NCBI RefSeq assembly: GCF_026239695.1
Contig: NZ_JAPIVS010000001.1
Coordinates: forward strand, 558,001 to 622,000
Length of the DNA stretch: 64,000 nucleotides
Source: Pedobacter sp. MC2016-15
GTDB taxonomy: Bacteria > Bacteroidota > Bacteroidia > Sphingobacteriales > Sphingobacteriaceae
Reading direction: 5' to 3'
The notes below the pieces were generated by a model. The model searched no databases. It saw only the letters and a list, made by a program, of their open reading frames with translations, and had not been told where the DNA came from. Each line of letters begins with the position of its first letter. Position 1 is the stretch's first letter. A program made the translations under genes and the position numbers. Shown piece by piece: positions 25,777-33,742 of the stretch.

Positions 25777-26895
25777 TTATTTTTTTGCGATCAGATTCTT
25801 GTTTTTGGGATCAACAGGTTTGATTTCAGCGCCATCTTTGATGCTCTGCACACCTTCATAAACGATTTGGTCGCCCGCATTCAGTCCGGAGTCTACCACG
25901 TAATATTCCGCGATACGCAATTTGGGCACAAAGCTTTTCATCTTTACGCGGTTGTTCTTGCCCAGCAGAAATACGTAGTTTTTGTCCTGAATCTCGAAGA
26001 CCGACTTCTGCGGTACAAGCAGGCTGTTATCCAGTCGCGATAACAACTGCACCTTGCCCGAAGCACCGTGTTTCAGGATGCCTTTGGGATTTTCAAAGAT
26101 CGCTCTGAAGGCAATGGAGCCTGTATGGTCAGAGAAGGAACTCTCATGCGTCTGGATTTTACCCTTTAAAGAATATACCGTGCCGTCAGATAGTATCAGT
26201 GTGGTTTCCTTGTTCTGTGAAAAACGACCTTTTTCAGAGCGCGTAAACTGCAGGTATTCATTTTCAGAAATATCAAAATAGGCATACATCTGGTGGTTAT
26301 CCGCAACAGTGGTCAGCAGTGCACCTTCACTTACCAGACTTCCAGTCTTAAAAGGCAGCCTGTCTATGACGCCATCAAATGGTGCCCGTACAGATACATA
26401 GGAAAGCTTCTGGTTGGCCTCATCTACCATCGCCAGTGCTTCACTTACTTTAGCCTTCGCCTCGGTCAGTCGCGCATTGCCCAGGGTGAGTTCGCTCACA
26501 GAAATCACTTTCTTCTGCACGAGTGTTTTGATCCTTTCCAGTTCCACCTCAGCGATTTCCAGTGAAGATCTGGCGCTTGCCAGGTTGGATTTTGATTTGC
26601 TGAGGGCAATCTGATATTCTTTATCGTTCATCTGGAACAGGAGCTGTCCCTTTTTTACCTGCTGACCTTCATCAACGAGGATTTTATCAATAAAGCCGTG
26701 TACGCGGGATCGGATTTCTACATTCTGGAGCGACTGTATATCTGCGACATAATTAAACGCAAGGGAGGTGTCTTTTTTTCCGAGTTTGATTACAGGGAAA
26801 GCGGAGACGTCGTTAGATTCTGTTTTGGTATTACCTGGAGAGCAGGACTGAAAAGCTGCTGCCAGAATTAGTATCACTAATAATTTCAATTTCAT
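25777..26895 (-). CDS. RND periplasmic adaptor lipoprotein (membrane fusion protein)
   Basis: The 372-residue lipoprotein (AAAFQSCSPGNT, Cys near 18) has the MFP layout: a lipoyl half (SRVHGFIDKILVDEGQQVKKGQLLFQM), a long helical hairpin around residues 95-160 with coiled-coil (LASARSSLEIAEVELERIKTLVQKKVISVSELT), the second lipoyl half (VRAPFDGVIDRLPFKTGSLV) and beta-barrel domains. It links the RND permease to the TolC-like duct. It is the first gene of the operon. Confidence 0.95.
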   Translation of the reverse strand: MKLKLLVILILAAAFQSCSPGNTKTESNDVSAFPVIKLGKKDTSLAFNYVADIQSLQNVEIRSRVHGFIDKILVDEGQQVKKGQLLFQMNDKEYQIALSKSKSNLASARSSLEIAEVELERIKTLVQKKVISVSELTLGNARLTEAKAKVSEALAMVDEANQKLSYVSVRAPFDGVIDRLPFKTGSLVSEGALLTTVADNHQMYAYFDISENEYLQFTRSEKGRFSQNKETTLILSDGTVYSLKGKIQTHESSFSDHTGSIAFRAIFENPKGILKHGASGKVQLLSRLDNSLLVPQKSVFEIQDKNYVFLLGKNNRVKMKSFVPKLRIAEYYVVDSGLNAGDQIVYEGVQSIKDGAEIKPVDPKNKNLIAKK

Positions 26896-26950
26896 TATTC
26901 GGGGTTATCTTAGCTGTCATATATGCATATTTTGGGCGCAATACAATATT

Positions 26951-26970
26951 CTGCTATCAATAAATAGCAG
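26951..26970. promoter_or_regulatory. Palindrome upstream of the efflux operon
   Basis: CTGCTAT, six bases, ATAGCAG, 56 bases before the adaptor start codon and 33 bases past the stop of the small gene upstream. It could be an operator or a weak terminator; there is no T run. Confidence 0.4.
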
Positions 26971-27002
26971 GCATATCATAAAACTATCTGTTTGCATAAA
27001 AG

Positions 27003-27398
27003 CTAGAAAACGCTGAGCCTGAATAAGAAAGCGTGTTGCTGGGTAACAAAAAATGGTGTTTCGTAATGTGTTCTTAAGAAACGTTCCGTGTAGGAGGCGT
27101 ACTGAATGGTTTTAGCATAAATTTCATGATCATCAGTCCCGTCAATCAGCCTGCGGTACTTCTTCCTGTTCTTGATCCACTTATTGTCGACCGTCGTTTT
27201 GGTATCATCCAGACCTCCTTTAAACAAGCTCTGCGCTCTGTTGTAATTGAGTCTGATGACATTGGGAACCACGATTTCATTCTGTGGCAGGTGATCTTCA
27301 AAACCAGATTCCATATGCAAAAAAGCACCCGAAAGAACCATGAGCAAAATGCTCAGGAAAAAGAGGCTTTTAGTTGTTATGGATCTTTGAAATTTCAT
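27003..27398 (-). CDS. Small secreted or anchored protein, unknown function
   Basis: I do not recognise this 131-residue protein. It begins with a basic stretch and hydrophobic segment (TTKSLFFLSILLMVLSGAFLH, about 8-28), compatible with a signal peptide or N-anchor, and continues with a soluble basic region (IKNRKKYRRLIDGTDDHEIYAKTIQYASYTERFLRTHYETPFF). On the minus strand a TATCTTAG box stands about 25 bases before the ATG, which supports expression. It runs in the same direction as the efflux operon but with no sign of a shared role. It may still be a spurious frame, though the composition and start context favour a gene. Confidence 0.55.
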   Translation of the reverse strand: MKFQRSITTKSLFFLSILLMVLSGAFLHMESGFEDHLPQNEIVVPNVIRLNYNRAQSLFKGGLDDTKTTVDNKWIKNRKKYRRLIDGTDDHEIYAKTIQYASYTERFLRTHYETPFFVTQQHAFLFRLSVF

Positions 27399-27508
27399 AA
27401 ACCAGTACTGGTAAAGCGCTAAGATAGGCCATAATGACCGAAAAAATGCGGATTACGTGTAACAGAACTGTAACGCAATTTATTTCTTGTTTAACTTCAT
27501 GCCTGAAA

Positions 27509-27546
27509 TGGACGTTTGAACAAAGAAAAATTGGACGTTTGAACAA
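27509..27546. promoter_or_regulatory. Direct repeat TGGACGTTTGAACAA x2, candidate AraC site
   Basis: Identical 15-base copies at 27509-27523 and 27532-27546, 23 bp apart, lie about 50 bases before the start of the SDR gene that precedes two AraC genes. No TTTG stands at the right distance from the -7-like GATATTTG at 27569-27576, as expected for an activator-dependent promoter. Confidence 0.65.
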
Positions 27547-27593
27547 CCCGCTCCTGCGAGTTTCAGTGGATATTTGTCTCAGGAAATTGACAT

Positions 27594-28562
27594 ATGGAAA
27601 ATTTAGCAAAACAAGAAACAGTATTGGTTACTGGCGGTACAGGCTTCATTGCGCTGTACTGTATTCAACAACTTTTACAACAAGGTTATACCGTAAAAAC
27701 TACACTGCGGTCATTAAGCAGAAAAGATGAAGTAATTGGCTTGCTGCAGGAAGCAGGTATCAGTTCTGGAGAAAAACTATCTTTTGTGGAGGCCGACCTG
27801 ACAAAGGACAATCACTGGGATGAGGCTGTGCAAGGTTGTACATACGTGCTGCATGTAGCTTCCCCCTTCCCTGCCGCAGATCCCAAAGATGCAGAGGAAC
27901 TGATTGTGCCTGCCCGCGACGGAGCGCTCAGGGTCTTAAAGGCGGCACGTGAGGCCGGAGTGAAACGGGTAGTGCTTACCTCCTCTTTTGCAGCCATAGG
28001 TTACAGCAGGGATCCCAAAGACCACATATTCACAGAAGAGGACTGGACAGATCCTAACCTGACGGATAACGCTTATGTGAAATCCAAGTCGATCGCAGAA
28101 AAAGCTGCCTGGGATTTTATCGCTGAACAAGGTGGCGGACTGGAATTAACGGTGATCAATCCTGTCGGGGTTTTCGGTCCGGCGCTGGGGAAAGATCATT
28201 CTACTTCCATCGGAATGATTCAGGCGATCTTATCCGGACAACTGAAAGAAACGCCTGGTTTTACCTTTGGTATCGTAGATGTTCGTGATGTAGCGGCAAT
28301 CCACCTGAAGGCCATGACGGCAACAAATGCCGCTGGCGAGAGGTTCCTGGCCACTTCCACGGGTGTAATGAGTATTTACGATGTGGCGGAACTGATCAGG
28401 AAGGAAAGACCTGAGCTGGCGGAGAATATCGCAGCGCTGAAGCCCTTAGATGCTTCGAGTTATATAGAGATGTCTAATCAAAAGGCAAAGGATTTCTTTG
28501 AATGGGAGTTCAGGAGTAACAAGGAAGCAATTCTGGCAAGTGCGGATAGTTTGACAGAATGA
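27594..28562 (+). CDS. Extended SDR, dihydroflavonol-reductase/aldehyde-reductase type
   Basis: The 322-residue NADPH-dependent reductase has LVTGGTGFIA (11-20), Ser130/Ser131 in VLTSSFAAIGY and the catalytic YxxxK at Tyr161 and Lys165 (YVKSK), plus TVINPVGVFGPAL of extended SDRs of the dihydroflavonol-4-reductase/cinnamoyl-CoA reductase family. In bacteria such enzymes reduce aldehydes such as methylglyoxal. It heads a transcript with two AraC genes, and an exact tandem repeat upstream is the likely operator. Confidence 0.9.
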   Translation: MENLAKQETVLVTGGTGFIALYCIQQLLQQGYTVKTTLRSLSRKDEVIGLLQEAGISSGEKLSFVEADLTKDNHWDEAVQGCTYVLHVASPFPAADPKDAEELIVPARDGALRVLKAAREAGVKRVVLTSSFAAIGYSRDPKDHIFTEEDWTDPNLTDNAYVKSKSIAEKAAWDFIAEQGGGLELTVINPVGVFGPALGKDHSTSIGMIQAILSGQLKETPGFTFGIVDVRDVAAIHLKAMTATNAAGERFLATSTGVMSIYDVAELIRKERPELAENIAALKPLDASSYIEMSNQKAKDFFEWEFRSNKEAILASADSLTE

Positions 28563-28587
28563 GTATTTTTGTAAGAGAAACGAGATC

Positions 28588-29376
28588 ATGCAGATACAAG
28601 GTATTCAATCCTGCCACTTAGGCCCTGGTATATCTCCGGAACAAATTGTTCCGGAGCATTTTTTTCTTTATATCCTGCAGGGAACAATGCAGGTTTACAA
28701 TGCGGAGAAACACCATGAACTTGTTCCGGGCGACTCCTGTATTGCGCGTAAAAATCACTTGTTGCGATACAACAAGCAGCAACTGAATGGTGATTTCAAA
28801 AAAATCGTAATCGTACTGGATGAAGCTTTTTTAAGGAGCTTTTTAGCAAAACACGCTATTGCGATTGGTGTTGCGGCGCATGATGATGCGATCGTGATGC
28901 TGCACACTGACCCGCGTCTCGAAAATTACATCCATTCCCTGGCCCCTTACTACAAGGGTGAAGCAGAAATTGAAAGCAGCTTTGCAGATATTAAACGCGA
29001 GGAGCTGCTGCTGATCCTGTTGCAGAAAGATCCTGTACTTGCTGCAGTGTTCTTTAACTTCGGAGCGCCGGAAAAGATAGACATCGAAGAGTTCATGTCG
29101 CGCAATTACCGGTTTAACATTCCGCTGGAGCGTTTTGCCTTCTTAACAGGGCGAAGTTTATCGGCCTTTAAAAGGGATTTCAGAACAGCCTTCAATGAAA
29201 CGCCTGCCCGCTGGTTAACGAGAAAGCGTCTGGAAGAAGCTTATTTCCTCATCCACACCCAAAGCCAGAAACCCAGAGATATCTATCTGGATCTTGGCTT
29301 TGAAGATCTGTCACATTTCTCCTTTGCATTTAAGAAGCAGTTTGGGCAATCGCCCTCAGCATTGCTTCGGTCTTAG
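28588..29376 (+). CDS. AraC family regulator (paralogue 1 of 2)
   Basis: The 262-residue protein has an N-terminal cupin domain (HFFLYILQGTMQVYNAEKHHELVPGD, about 25-60) and an AraC HTH region (about 160-260: FAFLTGRSLSAFKRDFRTAFNETPARWL and LDLGFEDLSHFSFAFKKQFGQSPSALL). It starts 25 bp after the SDR gene and is probably its regulator. The next gene is a close paralogue; both share EKIDxEEFM and KPxDxYLxxGFExLSHFSFAFKK. Confidence 0.9.
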   Translation: MQIQGIQSCHLGPGISPEQIVPEHFFLYILQGTMQVYNAEKHHELVPGDSCIARKNHLLRYNKQQLNGDFKKIVIVLDEAFLRSFLAKHAIAIGVAAHDDAIVMLHTDPRLENYIHSLAPYYKGEAEIESSFADIKREELLLILLQKDPVLAAVFFNFGAPEKIDIEEFMSRNYRFNIPLERFAFLTGRSLSAFKRDFRTAFNETPARWLTRKRLEEAYFLIHTQSQKPRDIYLDLGFEDLSHFSFAFKKQFGQSPSALLRS

Positions 29377-29429
29377 GAGAAATGGAGATACTGCTTTAGT
29401 TGAATAAACTTATCTTTGGCGTTTATACA

Positions 29430-30233
29430 ATGGCGGATCCTACACTCATCAGCATGAATAATTTGCTTTACTCCTGTTCTGCACGGAAGGAGTATGTGAG
29501 CCAGCAGTTTATTGGAGAAAATATACTGTGTTATATCATAGCTGGTGAATTGAGCGTTCAAACGCAGAAGGGTTTACAGATACTTCCAGCAGGGAATCTT
29601 GGCTTGTTTCGCCGTCAGCAGCTGATCAAATCTGTTCAGGTACCTCCTACGGGTGGGGACTTTCAATCCATCAGTATTATACTGGACCAGGCATTTCTAT
29701 CTCAGTACGCTGAAAAAGCGCAGATAGCGCGTCAGCAAAGGTATTTGGGTGATCCACTTCGGATAATGCCTTCCGATGAGTTGTTAACGGGTTATTTTGA
29801 ATCAATTCTTTCCTACTTTAAACTCAATAAACCACTGATACCGGCAATTGCCAATCTGAAAACACAGGAAGCCGTAGCGCTTTTACTGAATCTGGAGCCA
29901 GAATTGGAAAAGGTTCTGTTTGATTTTTCAGAGCCCGAGAAGATAGATCTGGAAGAATTTATGAAACAGAACTTTATCTACAATGTGCGTTCAGCGGATT
30001 TTGCAAAGCTTACAGGACGCAGCCTGGCTACCTTTAAACGGGATTTCGAAAAGATTTTTAAGGCAACGCCCAGCCAGTGGCTGCTAGATAAGCGACTCAG
30101 GGAAGCGCATTACCTGATTAAGCAAAAAGGAAAGAAGCCTCTGGATGTGTATTTAAATGTTGGTTTTGAGAACCTCTCTCATTTTTCTTTTGCTTTTAAA
30201 AAGGCTTTTGGCAAGGCACCTTCCAGGATTTAG
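29430..30233 (+). CDS. AraC family regulator (paralogue 2 of 2)
   Basis: From the ATG at 29430 the protein has 267 residues; a later ATG at 29454 (MNNLLYSC) aligns best with the start of the preceding paralogue, and a TTG at 29400 is less likely. A TATCTTTG box at 29411-29418 gives a transcript starting only a few bases before 29430, which favours 29454 if a normal leader is needed. The HTH reads FAKLTGRSLATFKRDFEKIFKATPSQWL and LNVGFENLSHFSFAFKKAFGKAPS. It is a tandem duplicate of the upstream AraC gene with a diverged sensory domain, so the two may respond to different ligands. Confidence 0.85.
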   Translation: MADPTLISMNNLLYSCSARKEYVSQQFIGENILCYIIAGELSVQTQKGLQILPAGNLGLFRRQQLIKSVQVPPTGGDFQSISIILDQAFLSQYAEKAQIARQQRYLGDPLRIMPSDELLTGYFESILSYFKLNKPLIPAIANLKTQEAVALLLNLEPELEKVLFDFSEPEKIDLEEFMKQNFIYNVRSADFAKLTGRSLATFKRDFEKIFKATPSQWLLDKRLREAHYLIKQKGKKPLDVYLNVGFENLSHFSFAFKKAFGKAPSRI

Positions 30234-30329
30234 TTTATCTCTTATCACTGGCCAGTAATAGTCATATCCTTTTACCGACGAAAGTAGGGTAAACGCGATT
30301 TACACCTGAGCAATTGTTTCATCTCGTAA

Positions 30330-31208
30330 ATGTTCACTGGATCTAAATGGAAAAAAATCCATATTTTAGGTCAAAATAATAATGTGATCAAATTAAAGCC
30401 AATACGTTTCGATGGTAAACTCAAGGGTGGCTCAACCAAACCCTGGAGCGTGTCATGTATTGACGAAGGTGATCCAGATCTAAAATTGTTTCCTTGTGTA
30501 GTAAAGTTATTTACACCAAATAATATTGCCCAAAGCTGTCACATCGCAAAGGAGTTTATTTGTAGTGAACTGGCCAGAGAGTTCGATTTGGACACCCCTG
30601 AGAGTTATGTGATAGACCTTAGTGACGAGGATTTCGTTGACACACTTACTCCTAAAGATTTAAAAGAGTTGCAAAGCAAACATCAGGGTGCAACATTCTG
30701 TAGCAGGCTTGTCAACGCTAGTTTAGTAAATGAAGAGCTTAAAAAGTCAACTTTTAGTATTTGGGATTGCGCTACATTATTTGCTTTCGATTGTATGATA
30801 ATGAACGCAGACAGAGGGGGGCACCATAATAAAGCAAACTTACTACTGGATGATGATGGTTTCATTGTGATTGACCATGAACTCTGTCTTCATTTTATTG
30901 ATAGCGATTCTGAGGATGCTTATGAAGCAATATTAGAGGAATTTAAAAATAATAACTGGCCTCAGATCTATCAACATCACTTATTCTACTCAAAATTGAA
31001 ATCTTACCGGGGCCAAAAGAGAAACCTTTTCGACACCTTCAGAGAGTATCTTGACAGAATGGATGTTAATAAAATTGAATCATTGATCGCTCAACTGCAA
31101 GGGTTTGGAATTGACGTTGGTGGAAGTGATCGATTAATTCAGTATCTTTATTCCCTCAAACAAAATTCCAATAAATATTGTCTGATAATGTTAAGCCTCA
31201 TTGCATGA
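30330..31208 (+). CDS. HipA-like kinase domain protein
   Basis: The 292-residue protein has a HipA-related kinase fold (the HipA_2 type). VVKL gives a candidate ATP lysine at K59; the catalytic loop is NADRGGHHNKANLLL with D161 and N167/N170, and the metal Asp is D182 in IVIDHEL. HipA kinases phosphorylate proteins, for example Glu-tRNA synthetase. It overlaps the next gene by an ATGA junction, and that gene looks like DUF3037, a partner often found beside HipA_2 proteins. The pair is A+T richer than its neighbours, which hints at transfer. The target is unknown. Confidence 0.75.
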   Translation: MFTGSKWKKIHILGQNNNVIKLKPIRFDGKLKGGSTKPWSVSCIDEGDPDLKLFPCVVKLFTPNNIAQSCHIAKEFICSELAREFDLDTPESYVIDLSDEDFVDTLTPKDLKELQSKHQGATFCSRLVNASLVNEELKKSTFSIWDCATLFAFDCMIMNADRGGHHNKANLLLDDDGFIVIDHELCLHFIDSDSEDAYEAILEEFKNNNWPQIYQHHLFYSKLKSYRGQKRNLFDTFREYLDRMDVNKIESLIAQLQGFGIDVGGSDRLIQYLYSLKQNSNKYCLIMLSLIA

Positions 31209-32086
31209 TAAAAGGAAAATTTCAATATGCTTTGTTACAATACCACCACTCGCAAATATTGGGAGAGGTATTGAATATTGGCCTTATTGCGTATTTTCCG
31301 CAGTATAAAAGATTGGAATTTATATATCCCGAGAAGCTCATCAGACTTAAATATGCTTATCCAAATGTTCCTGAAAAAACTATAAAATCTTACTTCCGGT
31401 ATTTTCTGGAGCGTGTGAATATCTTAAACAAAAACCCACACTTATTCTATGATTTTGATATGGAGGGCGGATTACAGCAATTTTTAGAAAATCAATTCTT
31501 GGCGCCTGATGCCTCTGCTTTACAATTTGGAAATTATCGTAACTCTGTTCTTTACACACCAGATATCGAAAAAATCACAGATCAATTGTATAATTTATAC
31601 TTTTCTGTGTTCCAGATTCAAGACAGCAATACTAAGAAAATAGATGAGTCCATTTTGCTCAAGAAATATAAAAATCTGTTGGGCAAATTCCTGACTAATG
31701 ATCAATCATTGAATAAGACAAACAACATATATTTAGATTATTCTATACGTCCGGATACCAGCCCATCTATCAGATTTGACATAGCTTGGAAAGAACAAGA
31801 CAACACGCATCTAGTAAAGCCCGTCAGTTTTGACCTGCAAAGACCTGAGTCCATTCAGCGAAAAGCATGGCAATATTTTGGGCAATTTGAAGACTTACAG
31901 GATTATGCAAAACAAAATGATTACTTGTTTGATGTTATCCTTGCTAAGCCTAAATCAAAGGATTTGTTTAAGCCTTATGATAATGCTATTCGCCTTCTTG
32001 AGAAACCAGAAAGGGTTAACCTAATTGAGTATGAGAAGCTTCCTAGCTATTCTCAACAGACAATGGAATCGATACTCGATCAATAA
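31205..32086 (+). CDS. DUF3037-like partner of the HipA-like kinase
   Basis: The start is put at the ATG at 31205, which overlaps the kinase stop TGA in ATGA (293 residues, MIKGKFQYALLQYHHSQILGEVLNIGLI). The longer frame to 31178 has a non-ATG start inside the kinase gene. The N-terminal region YALLQYHHSQILGEVLNIGLIAYFP matches DUF3037 proteins as I know them (YSLLQYVPDPVRGEFVNVGVVL-like); the C-terminal half is not recognised. Function is unknown. The overlap shows the two proteins are co-translated. Confidence 0.7.
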   Translation: MIKGKFQYALLQYHHSQILGEVLNIGLIAYFPQYKRLEFIYPEKLIRLKYAYPNVPEKTIKSYFRYFLERVNILNKNPHLFYDFDMEGGLQQFLENQFLAPDASALQFGNYRNSVLYTPDIEKITDQLYNLYFSVFQIQDSNTKKIDESILLKKYKNLLGKFLTNDQSLNKTNNIYLDYSIRPDTSPSIRFDIAWKEQDNTHLVKPVSFDLQRPESIQRKAWQYFGQFEDLQDYAKQNDYLFDVILAKPKSKDLFKPYDNAIRLLEKPERVNLIEYEKLPSYSQQTMESILDQ

Positions 32087-32104
32087 AATAAGTGATTTTT
32101 TCTG

Positions 32105-32167
32105 ATTCAAAATCAATTTTGAATATATCATAAGAAGCGGCCTCTAATATATAAATAGAGACCGCTT
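32105..32167. terminator. Two hairpins between convergent genes
   Basis: ATTCAAAAT (32105-32113) and ATTTTGAAT (32116-32124) form a nine-bp stem; AAGCGGCCTCTA (32135-32146) and TAGAGACCGCTT (32156-32167) form a twelve-bp stem with one mismatch. They lie between the convergent DUF3037-like gene and the NADP oxidoreductase gene. Confidence 0.6.
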
Positions 32168-32170
32168 ATG

Positions 32171-32749
32171 TTACAACATAATCAAATTCAAACCAGAAAG
32201 CGGCTTTGCAAACTCCGTGATTGGAGAAGCTTGCTTCAGCCCCCCGAGATCTACTCCTGCAAATCCTAATTTAGCAATGATCTCTCCGACAGTCTCTTTC
32301 GCATCCTGATGATCACCAGAAAAGAAAATCACACGCTTACCATTACCAACAGCAGGGTCAGCATCCAGCGTTGCTGCCATCAGCGTATTGAAAGCTTTCA
32401 CAACCTTCGCTTCAGGTATCTGTTCAGAAATCACAATACTTGTAGGTTGATCGTCAGCGCCGCTATTCATATTATTCGTAGCATCGATAACTATTTTTCC
32501 GGCAAGCTGTTTTTTTACCTTCTCCAACGCGCCAGCTATTTGGTCCCACATGACGGCAAGCACAACCAGATCTGCATTAGCAGCATCTTCAGTTGTTCCG
32601 GCTGATGCTAATTCTCCCAATTCTTTAACCAGAGCCTGCAAAGATTCAACTCCCCTTGAATTAGAAATAATCACGGGATATCCCGCATTTACAAATTTTT
32701 TCGCAAGTGCCTTACCGATATGGCCTGCACCTATAAATCCGACTTTCAT
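32171..32749 (-). CDS. NADPH-dependent F420-reductase-like NAD(P)-binding protein
   Basis: The 192-residue protein is a single Rossmann domain: MKVGFIGAGHIGKALAKKFVNAGYPVIISNSRG (GxGxxG at 7-12, with NSRG suited to NADP phosphate), LVVLAVMWDQI, IVIDATNNMN, VVKAFNTLMA and VIFFSGDHQDAK. It belongs to the family of the F420-dependent NADP reductase, but such bacteria generally have no F420, so the substrate is probably another small compound. A Crp/Fnr gene 113 bp upstream reads in the same direction. Confidence 0.88.
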   Translation of the reverse strand: MKVGFIGAGHIGKALAKKFVNAGYPVIISNSRGVESLQALVKELGELASAGTTEDAANADLVVLAVMWDQIAGALEKVKKQLAGKIVIDATNNMNSGADDQPTSIVISEQIPEAKVVKAFNTLMAATLDADPAVGNGKRVIFFSGDHQDAKETVGEIIAKLGFAGVDLGGLKQASPITEFAKPLSGLNLIML

Positions 32750-32836
32750 AAGATTGTATTTTTAAATTGTTAGTTACAACGTAAAAATGGTATTGAAAGC
32801 CACTAAAAGACGATGAGATATAATATCAAATTATGT

Positions 32837-32848
32837 CGACTATTGTCG
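32837..32848. promoter_or_regulatory. CGAC TATT GTCG palindrome, candidate Crp/Fnr site
   Basis: On the minus strand it reads CGACAATAGTCG, between the Crp/Fnr gene stop and the NADP oxidoreductase start. It shares GACAA-two bases-GTC with the palindrome at 33622-33635. Confidence 0.35.
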
Positions 32849-32862
32849 TACGCGCAGCTTAG

Positions 32863-33450
32863 TTACTGTGTTTGTTTGAGCTTTAGTTTGACACGGCTAA
32901 GCGTATCTTTACTAATACCGAGATAGGATGCGATAATATGCTGCGGGAATCGGTCAGCAAATGCAGGATAACGTTGGATAAGATCGGTATAACGCTTAGC
33001 CGCAGAATCAGCCAGGGCTGAAGTCAGCCGCTGGTTGTTTGCTATTTCCATCTGCTGATCGAGCTTCATCTTCATTATGCCGTATGCCGGAACGTTATTG
33101 AGCAGCTCAAGATCCCTTTCCCTCGTGATACAAAGCAAATGACAAGGCTCCAGCGCATCAATATGATACCGGCTGGGAACGAGATTGAAAAAACTTTCAC
33201 GGTCGCCCATCCACCAATCTTCAAGGCCCAGCCTGATGACATGCTCCTGTCCCCTATCATCCACCGAGTACATGCGCATCGCACCCTTTACAATAAAAGC
33301 GTAATTTTCACAAATATCCCCAGCCTGCAACAGGTACTCTTTTTTCCTTAATCTTAATGGTCTAAAGTTTCGTCTGATCAGTGCCTTTTCATCGCTTGTT
33401 AATGGTGTAGCGCTGAATTTTTTCAGATAGTCGAAATATACATTGTACAT
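32863..33450 (-). CDS. Crp/Fnr family regulator
   Basis: The 195-residue protein has a cyclic-nucleotide-binding-like barrel (about 25-115; LLQAGDICENYAFIVKGAMRMYSVDDRGQEHVIRLGLEDWWMGDRES) and a C-terminal HTH (about 160-195; FPQHIIASYLGISKDTLSRVKLKL). No Fe-S cysteine set is present. It is divergent from an amidohydrolase gene 292 bp away and may control the NADP oxidoreductase behind it. The palindrome at 33622-33635 lies in the divergent region. A second Crp/Fnr gene stands past the amidohydrolase. Confidence 0.92.
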   Translation of the reverse strand: MYNVYFDYLKKFSATPLTSDEKALIRRNFRPLRLRKKEYLLQAGDICENYAFIVKGAMRMYSVDDRGQEHVIRLGLEDWWMGDRESFFNLVPSRYHIDALEPCHLLCITRERDLELLNNVPAYGIMKMKLDQQMEIANNQRLTSALADSAAKRYTDLIQRYPAFADRFPQHIIASYLGISKDTLSRVKLKLKQTQ

Positions 33451-33621
33451 GAAAAAGTCCTGCTGTTTTTTAAGATTTAATATTGTTGATAGTTAGGTAA
33501 ATATAAACTAAAATGCCTGAATTCACCAACAAACCGAGGATAAATATTACACAAAACACTGATAATAGGTATTTTATGAATTTACAGCAAAGATAAAAAT
33601 GTAAGCTCTCCGGAATTTTTA

Positions 33622-33635
33622 TAGACATTTGTCTA
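33622..33635. promoter_or_regulatory. TAGACA TT TGTCTA palindrome, candidate Crp/Fnr operator
   Basis: Two six-base perfect arms separated by two bases, in the 292-bp region between the divergent Crp/Fnr and amidohydrolase genes. Such spacing fits a Crp/Fnr dimer. Confidence 0.5.
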
Positions 33636-33742
33636 CGATTTTATGAATCAAATATCATCACCTCATTTTATCAGGATTAATAAAATTTGTCTCAGCTACC
33701 TCAAGGGTAACATCATCAAAAATTAATCAGACAAAATCAGAT

